Positions 8,969 to 16,573 of a stretch of 64,000 nucleotides of DNA are shown here, in pieces. Under the pieces are notes generated by a model, which had not been told where the DNA came from, searched no databases, and was given only the letters and a program-made list of their open reading frames with translations. This stretch comes from DATBLE01 sp963734065 (lineage in GTDB: Bacteria; Actinomycetota; Thermoleophilia; Gaiellales; Gaiellaceae): positions 496,001 to 560,000 of the forward strand of contig CAVTFN010000004.1 of NCBI GenBank assembly GCA_963734065.1, in the 5' to 3' direction. Made by a program: the position numbers and the translations under genes. Each line of letters opens with the position of its first letter. Within the stretch, counting starts at the first letter, position 1.

Positions 8969-10186
8969 TTGTCCGCCACCGCACTTCGCTGCCGCAACTG
9001 CGAGACCGACCACGACCTCGAAGCGGTCGGCATCTGCTCACGCTGCTGGGGGCCGCTCGACCCGGTCTACGACCGCGGCGAGCTGGCCCGGACCGTCACG
9101 CGCGAGTCGATCGCCGCCGGCCCGCCGTCGCTCTGGCGCTACGCGCCGCTGCTGCCGGTCGAGCCGCCCGCCGAGCAGCGGCTCGCACCCGGGCTGACGC
9201 CGCTCGTGCGCGCCCCTCGACTGGCCGAGGCACTGGGCCTCGGCGAGCTGCACCTCAAGCTCGACACCGCCAACCCGACCCACTCGTTCAAGGACCGGGT
9301 GGTGGCGGTCGCAACCGCCAAGGCGCAGGAGCTCGGCCTGACGACGCTGGCCTGCTCCTCGACGGGGAACCTCGCCAACGCGGTCGCGGCGCGCGCGGCC
9401 GCGGAGGGGCTCGAGGCGGCCGTGTTCTGCCCCGCCGACCTCGAGCCGGAGAAGCTGACTCCGACCGCCGTCTACGGCGCGACGCTGTACGCGGTCGACG
9501 GCAACTACGACGACTGCAGCCGTCTGACGATCGAGCTGTCGTTCGAGCTGCCGTGGGCGTTCGTGAACGTCGGGCTGCGGAGCTACTACGCCGAGGGCTC
9601 GAAGACGCTCGCGTACGAGATCGCCGAGCAGCTCGGCTGGGAGCTGCCCGACGTCGTCGTCGCCCCGATCGCCTCGGGCTCGCTGTACACGAAGCTCCAC
9701 CAGGGCTTCGCCGACCTGCTCGAGCTCGGGCTGGTCGCGGGCGAAACCCCCCGGCTCGTCGGCGGCCAGGCGGAGGGCTGCTCGCCGGTGGCGGCGGCCT
9801 TCGCGGCGGGCGAGCCCGTGAGGCCGGTCCGGCCCGACACGGTGGCGCGGTCGCTGGCGATCGGCAGCCCCGCCGACGGCGACCTCGCGGTCGCCACCGC
9901 CGAGGCGTCGGGCGGAGCGATCCACGCCGTCGCGGAGGATGCCGTCGGCGAGGGGATGGCGCTGCTGGCCGAGACGACCGGCGTTTTCGGCGAGACGGCC
10001 GCCGGCGTGACGCTCGGCGCGCTCCGCGAAGCGGTCGCGGCCGGCGGGGCCGGGCCGGACGACCGCGTCGTCCTGCTCGTCACCGGGGACGGGCTGAAGA
10101 CCCCGGGGCCGGTCGCCGACCGCCTACAGCCGGTGCGGATCGCGGCCGACGCCGACGCGCTGCTCGACCGGCTCGCAGCGGCATAG
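8969..10186 (+). CDS. thrC: threonine synthase-like PLP enzyme under SAM riboswitch control
   Basis: Fold-type II PLP enzyme of 405 residues. An N-terminal zinc ribbon (CRNC at ~7-10, CSRC at ~23-26) is followed by the Schiff-base segment NPTHSFKDR (~104-112), the phosphate-binding STGNLANAV (~130) and YYAEGSKT (~205). TTG start with GGAGGGA 6 nt upstream. Canonical role: O-phosphohomoserine to threonine. Control by a SAM riboswitch points instead to a sulfur or methionine role, for example a homologue making a sulfur amino acid from O-phosphohomoserine; that is inference. It is followed by a separate promoter for the sulfite reductase operon. Confidence 0.8.
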   Translation: MSATALRCRNCETDHDLEAVGICSRCWGPLDPVYDRGELARTVTRESIAAGPPSLWRYAPLLPVEPPAEQRLAPGLTPLVRAPRLAEALGLGELHLKLDTANPTHSFKDRVVAVATAKAQELGLTTLACSSTGNLANAVAARAAAEGLEAAVFCPADLEPEKLTPTAVYGATLYAVDGNYDDCSRLTIELSFELPWAFVNVGLRSYYAEGSKTLAYEIAEQLGWELPDVVVAPIASGSLYTKLHQGFADLLELGLVAGETPRLVGGQAEGCSPVAAAFAAGEPVRPVRPDTVARSLAIGSPADGDLAVATAEASGGAIHAVAEDAVGEGMALLAETTGVFGETAAGVTLGALREAVAAGGAGPDDRVVLLVTGDGLKTPGPVADRLQPVRIAADADALLDRLAAA

Positions 10187-10215
10187 ACACGTAACACTTC
10201 CGTTTCGAAAGTCGC

Positions 10216-10244
10216 TTTACTTTCTGAAGCTAACTCGCTAGGTT
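10216..10244 (+). promoter_or_regulatory. leaderless promoter of sulfite reductase operon
   Basis: TTTACT (10216-10221), 17-nt spacer, TAGGTT (10239-10244), then exactly 6 nt to the ATG at 10251, so the transcript should begin at or next to the start codon. The palindrome TTTCGAAA (10203-10210) just upstream is a candidate regulator site. Confidence 0.6.
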
Positions 10245-10250
10245 CCCCGG

Positions 10251-11894
10251 ATGGCAGCCCCTCCGCGCACCCGGACACCGGCTCCGCAACCCGACTGGGA
10301 GCTCGTCTACAAGCGCAACCCGGTCGAGCGGCTCAAGCGCGACAAGAGCCCGCTGGGGATCCTCGACGAGCTGCCGGCCCTGATCGCCGCAGGCTACGAG
10401 CAGGTTCCGGAGGAGGATCTGGTGCGGCTCAAGTGGTGGGGGCTATACCACGACAAGCCGAAGGTCGGCACCTTCATGCTGCGGATCAAGCTGCCCGGCG
10501 GCCGGGTCTCGCCGCAGGGCCTGCGGGCGATCGGCGAGATCTCGAACGAGCTCGGCCGCGGCGAGGGCGAGCTCTCCACGCGCCAGAACGTCCAGCTGCA
10601 CTGGCTGGAGCTCGGCGCGCTGCCCGAGGTCTTCGACCGACTCCATTGCGCAGGGCTCACCTCGGCAGGCGGCTGCGGCGACGCCGTCCGCAACATCACC
10701 GGCTGCCCGGTCGCCGGGCTCGCGCACGACGAGCTGTTCGACGCCCAGCCGGTGGTCGACGAGGCGGCGGCGTTCTTCTACGGCAACCCGGAGTACTCCA
10801 ACCTCCCGCGCAAGCACAAGATCACGATCGCCGCCTGCGCCCACCGCTGCAATGCGCCGGAGATCAACTGCATCGCGCTCGTCGGGGCCGTCCACGAGGG
10901 GGTCGAGGGCTTCGGCGTGCTGGTCGGCGGCGGGCTCTCCTCGGTACCCCGGATCGCCCGCGACCTCGGCGTCTTCGTCCCGAAGGACGAGGCGGTCGAG
11001 GTGCTGCGCGCCCTGCTCGACGCCTGGAAGGACGACCTGCGCTACCGGGTCTCCCGGGTCAAGGCCCGCATGAAGTTCATGGTCGACGACTACGGGCCCG
11101 ACGGGATGCGGGAGGAAGTCGAGCGGCGGCTGGGACGCACGCTCCTGCGGTACGAGCTTCCTGCACCCGGCCCGCCCTCGGAGCACATCGGCGTCCACCC
11201 GCAGCGCGAGGCCGGGTACTCGTACGTCGGCGTTCCGGTGCATCTCGGTCTCGTCACCGGCGACCGCCTGACCGCCGTCGCCGATCTGGCGGACGAGCTC
11301 GGCGGCGACGTCCGCGTGACGAGGCAGCAGAACCTCGTCCTCGCCAACGTGCCCGACGCTCGCGTCGACGAGACCGTCGCGCGGCTCGCCGAGATCGGCT
11401 TCCCGCTCGACGTCAACCACCTGCGCGCGAGCTCGATCGCCTGCACCGGCGAGCCGCACTGCAACTTCTCGGTCACCGAGACCAAGCCGCGCCTCGACCG
11501 GCTGGTGCAGCGGCTCGAGCAGCGCTTCGGCGACGACATCGCCGGTCTCCGGCTCCACCTGGACGGCTGCCCGCACGCCTGCGCCCAGCACTGGGTCGGA
11601 GATCTCGGCTTCCAGGGCACCACGCTGCGCGACGAGGCCGGCAAGCGCCGCCAGGCGTTCGACGTCTTCCTGCGCGGCGGGCTCGGCCCGGACGCGGGAA
11701 TCGCCCGGCCGGTGTTCCGGCGGGTACCGACGGAGGAGCTCGACGACACGGTCGAGCGCCTCGTCGAGGGCTGGCTGGCCGGACGGGGCGAAGGCGAGAG
11801 CTTCCGCGAGTTCAGCGACCGCACGACCGACGAGGAGCTCGGCGTTCTGGTCGGCCGGGAGCCCGCGCGCGCACGAGAGAAGGAGGCGGCGTGA
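10251..11894 (+). CDS. sir: ferredoxin-type assimilatory sulfite reductase (nitrite/sulfite reductase family)
   Basis: Six-electron reduction of sulfite to sulfide (nitrite is the alternative substrate). The 547 residues contain two ferredoxin-like/haemoprotein half repeats. The siroheme-4Fe4S cysteines are seen as CTGEPHC (about residues 401-407) and CPHAC (~441-445). LSTRQNVQLHWLEL and VTRQQNLVLANV match the substrate-side arginine motifs of both halves. CysH and siroheme synthesis genes lie directly downstream, which favours sulfite. The ends of sir and cysH overlap by one base. Confidence 0.92.
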   Translation: MAAPPRTRTPAPQPDWELVYKRNPVERLKRDKSPLGILDELPALIAAGYEQVPEEDLVRLKWWGLYHDKPKVGTFMLRIKLPGGRVSPQGLRAIGEISNELGRGEGELSTRQNVQLHWLELGALPEVFDRLHCAGLTSAGGCGDAVRNITGCPVAGLAHDELFDAQPVVDEAAAFFYGNPEYSNLPRKHKITIAACAHRCNAPEINCIALVGAVHEGVEGFGVLVGGGLSSVPRIARDLGVFVPKDEAVEVLRALLDAWKDDLRYRVSRVKARMKFMVDDYGPDGMREEVERRLGRTLLRYELPAPGPPSEHIGVHPQREAGYSYVGVPVHLGLVTGDRLTAVADLADELGGDVRVTRQQNLVLANVPDARVDETVARLAEIGFPLDVNHLRASSIACTGEPHCNFSVTETKPRLDRLVQRLEQRFGDDIAGLRLHLDGCPHACAQHWVGDLGFQGTTLRDEAGKRRQAFDVFLRGGLGPDAGIARPVFRRVPTEELDDTVERLVEGWLAGRGEGESFREFSDRTTDEELGVLVGREPARAREKEAA

Positions 11895-12673
11895 TGATCG
11901 ACCTGATCGACGACCTCGAGGCCGGCGAGCTCTCGATCGAGTTCGAGGGCCGAGAGCCGCAGGACCTGCTCGAGTGGGCGCTCGAGCGCTTCTCGCCGCG
12001 GATCGCGCTCTCCACCGCGTTCCAGGTCGACGGCGTTGCGCTGCTCGACATGGCCTACGAACTCGACCCCGGCGTCAAGGTGTTCAGCGTCGACACCGGC
12101 CGCCTGCCGCCCGAGACCCACGAGCTGGTCGAGCAGCTGCGCGAGCGCTACCCCGGCATGGAGCTCGACCTGCTCTCGCCGAACGCGCGGCAGGTGCAGA
12201 GGATGGTCGGCCGGCACGGTCCAAATCTCTTCTACCGGCAGGTCGAGCACCGCCTGGTCTGCTGCAACATCCGCAAGGTCCAGCCGCTCACGCGGCACCT
12301 CGCGACCCTCGACGCGTGGATTACCGGCCTCCGCCGCGACCAGTGGGCGAGCCGCACCGACATCCGGAAGGTCGAGATCGACCACGACCACGGCGGCATC
12401 GTCAAGCTCAACCCACTCGCCGAGTGGACGGAGGACGAAGTATGGGACTACGTCCGCGAGCGGGAGATCCCGTACCACCCCCTCTACGACCGCGGCTACA
12501 CCTCGATCGGCTGCGCGCCGTGCACGCGTGCGCTCGCTCCGGGGGAGCAGAGCCGCGACGGCCGCTGGTGGTGGGAGCAGAACGCGCCCAAGGAATGCGG
12601 CATCCACTGCGCCGTCGAGACCGGCGGGCTCGAGCACGAGTTGCGCGCGCTGATCGGCGAGGACGATGAGTAG
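11894..12673 (+). CDS. cysH: adenylylsulfate (APS/PAPS) reductase
   Basis: Reduces activated sulfate to sulfite with thioredoxin, 259 residues. It has the sulfotransferase-like P-loop region IALSTAFQVDGVALLDM, the paired and CxxC cysteines (VCCNIRKV and CAPC) that ligate a 4Fe-4S cluster in bacterial APS reductases, and the catalytic ECGIHC near the C-terminus. The cluster cysteines favour APS over PAPS. The start is ambiguous between GTG 11891 and ATG 11894; AGGAGG at 11881-11886 is better spaced for the ATG. Confidence 0.94.
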   Translation: MIDLIDDLEAGELSIEFEGREPQDLLEWALERFSPRIALSTAFQVDGVALLDMAYELDPGVKVFSVDTGRLPPETHELVEQLRERYPGMELDLLSPNARQVQRMVGRHGPNLFYRQVEHRLVCCNIRKVQPLTRHLATLDAWITGLRRDQWASRTDIRKVEIDHDHGGIVKLNPLAEWTEDEVWDYVREREIPYHPLYDRGYTSIGCAPCTRALAPGEQSRDGRWWWEQNAPKECGIHCAVETGGLEHELRALIGEDDE

Positions 12674-13124
12674 CGCGGTCCACCTCTCCGAGCAGGCACA
12701 GGAGGTGGCGCTGGCCGAGGCGCAGGCCGTCCGCGCGCTCGCGTCGGGAGAGGAGTACCGCGGGCGTCTCGCCGACCTGATCGCCGCGGTCGGCGACGGT
12801 CTGGTCGAGGGCGAGGAGGCGGCGACGCTCGAGGAGCTGCTCGAGCTCGGCCTCCAGAGCGGCCGCATCCGCGCACGCTACGGGCCGGGCGGCGAGCAGG
12901 CCGCGCTGTCGCTGTACCGGCGGCTCCCCCGCGGCGCCGAGCTGACGCAGAGCGCGCGCGAGGTGACCGCGGCGCTGCGGGCGCTCGAGGGCCGTGAGCT
13001 CGGGTCGGTCGAGCTCACGGCCGTCGGGCCGGGCGCGTTCGCGCTCTCGCTGGCGGCAGGCGAGCTCGAAGTCTCCCTGCGACTCGACCGCCAGGGCGCA
13101 CGTGTCTCGAGCGTGGGCATATGA
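12666..13124 (+). CDS. hypothetical protein in sulfite-reduction/siroheme operon
   Basis: Unrecognised 152-residue protein. It overlaps cysH by 8 nt and the next gene by 4 nt, so it is a translated member of the operon. The N-terminal half (residues 1-85) is acidic, helical and Ala/Glu/Leu rich, with no cysteine and no membrane segment. The C-terminal half (about 95-150) alternates as short beta strands (LGSVELTAVGPGAFALSLAAGELEVSLRL). Position between cysH and the siroheme synthase genes suggests a helper of sulfite reductase or siroheme synthesis, but nothing in the sequence proves it. Confidence 0.8.
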   Translation: MSSAVHLSEQAQEVALAEAQAVRALASGEEYRGRLADLIAAVGDGLVEGEEAATLEELLELGLQSGRIRARYGPGGEQAALSLYRRLPRGAELTQSAREVTAALRALEGRELGSVELTAVGPGAFALSLAAGELEVSLRLDRQGARVSSVGI

Positions 13125-13687
13125 CCGGCGAGAAGCACTACTACCTCGCCTGCCTGGATCTCGAGGGGCGTCGCTGCCTCGTCGTCGGCGGCGGCAAGGT
13201 CGGGCTGGAGAAGGCGAAGGGGCTGCTCGACTGCGGGGCGGTCGTCACCGTCGTCGCGCCGCAGATCGAGCCCGAGCTGGCGCAGCTGCCGTTGAACTGG
13301 CGACGCAAGGGCTACGAGACCGCCGACCTGGACGGGAACTTCCTGGCGGTGACCGCGACGCCCGTCCGGTCGGTCAACCGGCGGGTCTTCCGCGATGCCG
13401 AGGCCCGGTCGATGCTCGTCAACGTCGTCGACACGCCGGACCTCTGCAGCTTCATCCTGCCGGCCGTCTACCGGCGCGACCCGATCGCGCTCGCCGTCTC
13501 GACCGGAGGCGCGTCGCCGGCGCTGGCGAAGCGACTGCGCGACGAGCTCGGCGCCCGGATCGGCGAGGAGCACGTCGACCTCGCTCGGCGCCTGCGCGCG
13601 CTCCGGCCCTGGGCAAGACGTCACTACCCCACCTACGCTGCGCGCCGCGACTACTTCGAGACGGTCGTCGAGGAATCGCTGCGGTGA
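13121..13687 (+). CDS. precorrin-2 dehydrogenase / sirohydrochlorin ferrochelatase (Met8/CysG N-domain type)
   Basis: Converts precorrin-2 toward siroheme, the cofactor of the sulfite reductase encoded upstream. The 188 residues carry an N-terminal Rossmann motif VVGGGKVGLEKAKGLLD (residues ~18-34) and the TGGASPALAKRLRDELG segment typical of CysG-B/Met8 proteins. ATG at 13121 overlaps the previous stop. The methyltransferase is a separate gene, so this is the split form of CysG. Confidence 0.93.
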   Translation: MTGEKHYYLACLDLEGRRCLVVGGGKVGLEKAKGLLDCGAVVTVVAPQIEPELAQLPLNWRRKGYETADLDGNFLAVTATPVRSVNRRVFRDAEARSMLVNVVDTPDLCSFILPAVYRRDPIALAVSTGGASPALAKRLRDELGARIGEEHVDLARRLRALRPWARRHYPTYAARRDYFETVVEESLR

Positions 13688-14394
13688 CGGTCTTCCTCGT
13701 CGGAGCCGGCCCAGGCGATCCCGGCCTGATCACCGCCCGGGGGCTCGAGCTCGTCCGCTCCTGCGACGTCCTCGTCCACGACCGGCTCGTGTGCGACGAG
13801 TTCGTCGAGGAGGCGCCTGCGGACGCGATCCGCATCGGCCGCGAGCGCCTCGATCAGAGCGAGATCAACCGGCTGCTCGTGCTGTACGGGCGGCGCGGCC
13901 TCGACGTCGTCCGGCTCAAGGGCGGCGATCCGTTCGTGTTCGGCCGCGGCGGCGAGGAGGCGCTGGTCCTGGCAGAAGCCGGGATCCCGGTCGAGGTCGT
14001 TCCGGGCGTCTCGTCGCTGAGCGCGGTCCCGGCCGGCGCCGGAATTCCGGTCACCCACCGCGGCGTCTCCTCGCAGGTCACGATCGCGAACGGCCAGGGC
14101 GCGCTGGACTTCGAGGTCCTCGCCCGCGCCGGAGGAACGCTCGTCTTCTTCATGGGCCTCGCCCGGCTCGCCGAGATCGCGGACGGCCTCGTCGCGGCCG
14201 GACTCGACCCGCAGACGCCCGCGGCGGTGATCTCCGGCGGCACGACCTCGGGGGAGGAGACCGTCGTGGCGACGGTCGCCACCGTTGCCGCTCCGGCTGA
14301 AGGCTTCCGGCCGCCGGCGCTGATCGTCGTCGGCGACGTGGTCTCGCTTTCCGAGCGTCTCGCGAGCGTTCGTGGAACACTCGCTCTTGCGTGA
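13684..14394 (+). CDS. cobA: uroporphyrinogen-III C-methyltransferase (SUMT)
   Basis: SAM-dependent methylation of uroporphyrinogen III to precorrin-2, first step to siroheme. The 236 residues have the family start VFLVGAGPGDPGLITARG, the second motif LKGGDPFVFGRGGEE (about residues 79-93) and the GIPVTHRGVSS region. The GTG at 13684 gives a 4-nt GTGA overlap with the dehydrogenase gene. The open frame upstream is out of register with homology and is ignored. Confidence 0.94.
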   Translation: MTVFLVGAGPGDPGLITARGLELVRSCDVLVHDRLVCDEFVEEAPADAIRIGRERLDQSEINRLLVLYGRRGLDVVRLKGGDPFVFGRGGEEALVLAEAGIPVEVVPGVSSLSAVPAGAGIPVTHRGVSSQVTIANGQGALDFEVLARAGGTLVFFMGLARLAEIADGLVAAGLDPQTPAAVISGGTTSGEETVVATVATVAAPAEGFRPPALIVVGDVVSLSERLASVRGTLALA

Positions 14395-15371
14395 AGATCG
14401 TCTGTCTGCCCGGCGACGGGATCGGTGTAGAGGTGACCGCGGCGGCACGGGAGGTGCTGGCCGTGCTCGCGCCCGACCTCGAGCTGGAGGATCACCCGTT
14501 CGGCGGCGCGGCGATCCTCGCGACCGGCACGCCGTTCCCGGACGAGACGCTGGCCGCCTGCCGGCGGGCCGACGCGGTGCTGCTGGGCGCGGTCGGCCTG
14601 CCGAAGTTCGACGCGGCCGACGTCCGTCCGGAGCAGGGGCTGATCGCACTCCGAAAGGCGCTCGACGTCTACGCGAACCTACGCCCGTCCCGGCAGGGGC
14701 CGGTCGACCTGATGGTCGTCCGCGAGCTGGTCGGCGGCCTCTACTACGGCCCGAAGGGTACCCGCGACGACGGAACGGTGTTCGACACGCTCGAGTACCA
14801 CCCGAGCCAGGTCGAGCGCATCGCCCACCGCGCGTTCGCGATCGCCCGCAGGCGGCGGCACCGGGTCACCTCGATCGACAAGGCGAACGTGCTGGAGACG
14901 TCGCGGATGTGGCGACGGGTGGTCATCGAGGTGGCGGCGCAGTACCCGGACGTCGAGCTCGAGCACGTCCTGGTCGATGCCGCGGCGATGCAGCTCGTCA
15001 CTGCGCCCGAGCGCTTCGACGTGATCCTGACCGAAAACACCTTCGGGGACATCCTCTCGGACGAGGCGAGTGCGGTCACGGGCGGGCTCGGGCTGGCGGC
15101 GTCGGCGAGCCTCGGTGACGGCGGCCCGGGGATCTTCGAGCCGGTGCACGGCTCGGCTCCGGACATCGCCGGCCGCGGGATCGCCAACCCGGCAGCGATG
15201 CTCCGTTCCGCCGCGCTGATGCTCGAGCACGGGCTCGATCGGCCCGACGAGGCTCACCGGCTCGACGCCGCCGTCGACCGGGCGCTCGAGCGCGCCCCCA
15301 CGCTCGACCTCGGCGGCACCGCGACGACGGCCGAGGCCGTCGCGGCGGTGGTGGAGGAGCTCGCGCGTTGA
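14391..15371 (+). CDS. leuB: 3-isopropylmalate dehydrogenase
   Basis: NAD-dependent oxidative decarboxylation in leucine synthesis; 326 residues, slightly short for the family. Landmarks are VCLPGDGIGVEVTAAA, LLGAVGLPKFD, RELVGGLYYG, ENTFGDILSDEAS and EPVHGSAPDIAGRGIANPAAM. It overlaps cobA by GTGA, placing a leucine gene at the end of the sulfur/siroheme operon. Its last codons hold the -35 box of the next promoter, and leuC and leuD lie in that downstream operon. Confidence 0.95.
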   Translation: MKIVCLPGDGIGVEVTAAAREVLAVLAPDLELEDHPFGGAAILATGTPFPDETLAACRRADAVLLGAVGLPKFDAADVRPEQGLIALRKALDVYANLRPSRQGPVDLMVVRELVGGLYYGPKGTRDDGTVFDTLEYHPSQVERIAHRAFAIARRRRHRVTSIDKANVLETSRMWRRVVIEVAAQYPDVELEHVLVDAAAMQLVTAPERFDVILTENTFGDILSDEASAVTGGLGLAASASLGDGGPGIFEPVHGSAPDIAGRGIANPAAMLRSAALMLEHGLDRPDEAHRLDAAVDRALERAPTLDLGGTATTAEAVAAVVEELAR

Positions 15372-15396
15372 CGAACCGGCGGTTCGCCCGTACCCT
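15368..15396 (+). promoter_or_regulatory. strong sigma-70-type promoter of leader-pheA-leuCD operon
   Basis: TTGACG (15368-15373), a 17-nt spacer and TACCCT (15391-15396). The -35 overlaps the leuB stop codon. Transcription should begin near 15403, about 4 nt before the ATG of the leader peptide. Confidence 0.7.
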
Positions 15397-15406
15397 TGAT
15401 GCTCCG

Positions 15407-15478
15407 ATGCAGCGCGCCCGCGAACTTCGGTCGTTTTTCCTTCTCGCGAATCTCGGCGCGCGCGTCTTTACGCGCTAG
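15407..15478 (+). CDS. leader peptide with tandem Phe-Phe-Leu-Leu codons (putative attenuator)
   Basis: A 23-residue open frame from ATG 15407 to TAG 15478. Residues 9-13 read S-F-F-L-L (codons TCG TTT TTC CTT CTC), with further Leu at 7 and 16 and Phe at 21. It begins about 4 nt after the predicted transcript start and ends inside a hairpin. The downstream operon makes phenylalanine (pheA) and leucine (leuC, leuD), so stalling at these control codons would sense both products. Short leader peptides with control codons are the classic mechanism for pheA and leu operons; the dual use is inferred. Confidence 0.6.
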   Translation: MQRARELRSFFLLANLGARVFTR

Positions 15479-15508
15479 CCGGCGTTTCTTCCGCCCCCGT
15501 CGGCTAGC
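15460..15508 (+). promoter_or_regulatory. alternative hairpins downstream of the leader-peptide control codons
   Basis: Hairpin A pairs GCGCGT (15460-15465) with ACGCGC (15470-15475). Hairpin B pairs GCTAGCCGGCG (15474-15484) with CGTCGGCTAGC (15498-15508), one G-U pair, 13-nt loop. The stems share 15474-15475 and so compete at the base. The leader stop codon lies in the 5' arm of B, so a ribosome that finishes the peptide would block B, while one stalled at Phe/Leu codons would not. No U-run follows B, so termination may need Rho, or control may be translational. The rest of the 15372-15558 gap has no other feature. Confidence 0.5.
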
Positions 15509-15558
15509 CATCCCAGGCGGACTCCTCGTTCCTCCTCTCGTCCAGAAAGGGCGGTGAC

Positions 15559-15738
15559 ATGCAGACCCAGCCGACCACCCCAATCACCCCCGCCGCCGAC
15601 CGGCCGGCCGCGCCGGCGTCCTACTACTGCAGCTGCGCGATCCCGCTGGCCGTCGAGCGGGCGGAGCGCCACGGCGCGGCCGAGCGCGTCTGCGCCCGTT
15701 GCGAGCTGCCGATCGCGGTCAACCTTCGTCGGTGGTGA
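15559..15738 (+). CDS. small zinc-ribbon-like protein (CxC...CxxC)
   Basis: A 59-residue protein whose Pro/Thr-rich N-terminus (residues 1-20) precedes YYCSCAIPL (CxC) and VCARCELPIAV (CxxC), a likely single zinc ribbon. ATG at 15559 with AAAGGG 9 nt upstream. The stop overlaps the pheA GTG as GTGA, so the two are translationally coupled. GC-rich third positions support coding. Function is unknown; being the first gene behind the leader region it may bind a partner enzyme or RNA, but I have no evidence for either. Confidence 0.75.
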   Translation: MQTQPTTPITPAADRPAAPASYYCSCAIPLAVERAERHGAAERVCARCELPIAVNLRRW

Positions 15739-16571
15739 GCCTCACCGTCGCCTACCCCGGGCGCGACGGCGCGCACGCAGCCACGGCCTGCGAGCGGCTG
15801 TTCACCGAGCCCTCCCGGGTGCTCGCGCTCCCGAGCTTCACCGCTGTCGCCGAGGCGACCGTGGCGGGCGAGGTGCAGTACGGCGTGCTCCCGATCGAGA
15901 GCACCCTCGCCGGGCCGATCGCCGAGACCCACGACCTGCTCCAGACGGCCCCGCTCGCGATCGGCGGCGAGATCGTCCTCCGCGTCCGCCACCTGCTGCT
16001 CGGCATCGAGCAGGTGCCGCTCGAGCGGATCAGGGTCGTCCGCTCCCATCCCGCCGCACTCGACCAGTGCCGGCGGCTGCTCGCGTCGATGCCCTGGGCG
16101 ACGGCGATCGCCGCCGGGTCGACGGCCGAAGCGGCTGCCGAGGTCGCCGAGCGCCGCGATCCCACCGAGGCGGCGATCGCGGGCGAGCGGGCAGCAGCGG
16201 TCTACGGCCTGACCGCGATCGACGAGGACGTCGGCGACCACGCGGAGACGTACACCCGGTTCGTCTCGGTGGCCACGCACACGCGGCTGGACTCCGCCGA
16301 CCAGGACTGGCGCACGGCGTTCTCGTTCGTCACCGATCACCGGCCCGGCGCGCTCCACCATGCGATCGGTGGGTTCGCGGTGCACGGGATCGATCTCGTC
16401 CAGCTCGTCTCCCGTCCAATCCCGGACACCCCGTGGCGCTACTGCTTCCACGCCGTCCTCGCCGGGCACCCGCTCCACCCGCCGATCCGGGCGGCCCTGG
16501 CGGAGACGCGGGCACGGACGCGACGCCTGAAGGTGTTCGGCTCGTACCCGGCCCGCGGCGGAGACGTCTGA
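15735..16571 (+). CDS. pheA: prephenate dehydratase
   Basis: Makes phenylpyruvate for phenylalanine synthesis. The 278 residues have a dehydratase domain with PIESTLAGPIAETHDLL (about residues 53-69) and the conserved catalytic TRF in ETYTRFVSVA (~173-182), followed by a C-terminal ACT regulatory domain from about residue 190 (RTAFSFVTDHRPGALHHAIGGFAVHGIDLVQLVSRPI) that should give Phe feedback inhibition. No chorismate mutase domain is present. The GTG at 15735 overlaps the zinc-ribbon gene. An in-frame start further upstream would lie inside that gene. Confidence 0.94.
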   Translation: MSLTVAYPGRDGAHAATACERLFTEPSRVLALPSFTAVAEATVAGEVQYGVLPIESTLAGPIAETHDLLQTAPLAIGGEIVLRVRHLLLGIEQVPLERIRVVRSHPAALDQCRRLLASMPWATAIAAGSTAEAAAEVAERRDPTEAAIAGERAAAVYGLTAIDEDVGDHAETYTRFVSVATHTRLDSADQDWRTAFSFVTDHRPGALHHAIGGFAVHGIDLVQLVSRPIPDTPWRYCFHAVLAGHPLHPPIRAALAETRARTRRLKVFGSYPARGGDV

Positions 16572-16573
16572 GC

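Noticed and set aside
15399..15557. Alternative 52-residue leader frame (ATG 15399 to TGA 15557) with scattered Phe
   Set aside because: Its ATG lies upstream of the transcript start predicted from the TACCCT box, whereas the 23-codon frame begins just after it and has adjacent control codons. It is not fully excluded.
15254..15583. Basic Lys/Arg-rich frame on the minus strand over the leader region
   Set aside because: Third codon positions are not GC-biased like real genes here, and it lies opposite a promoter, leader peptide and leuB end.
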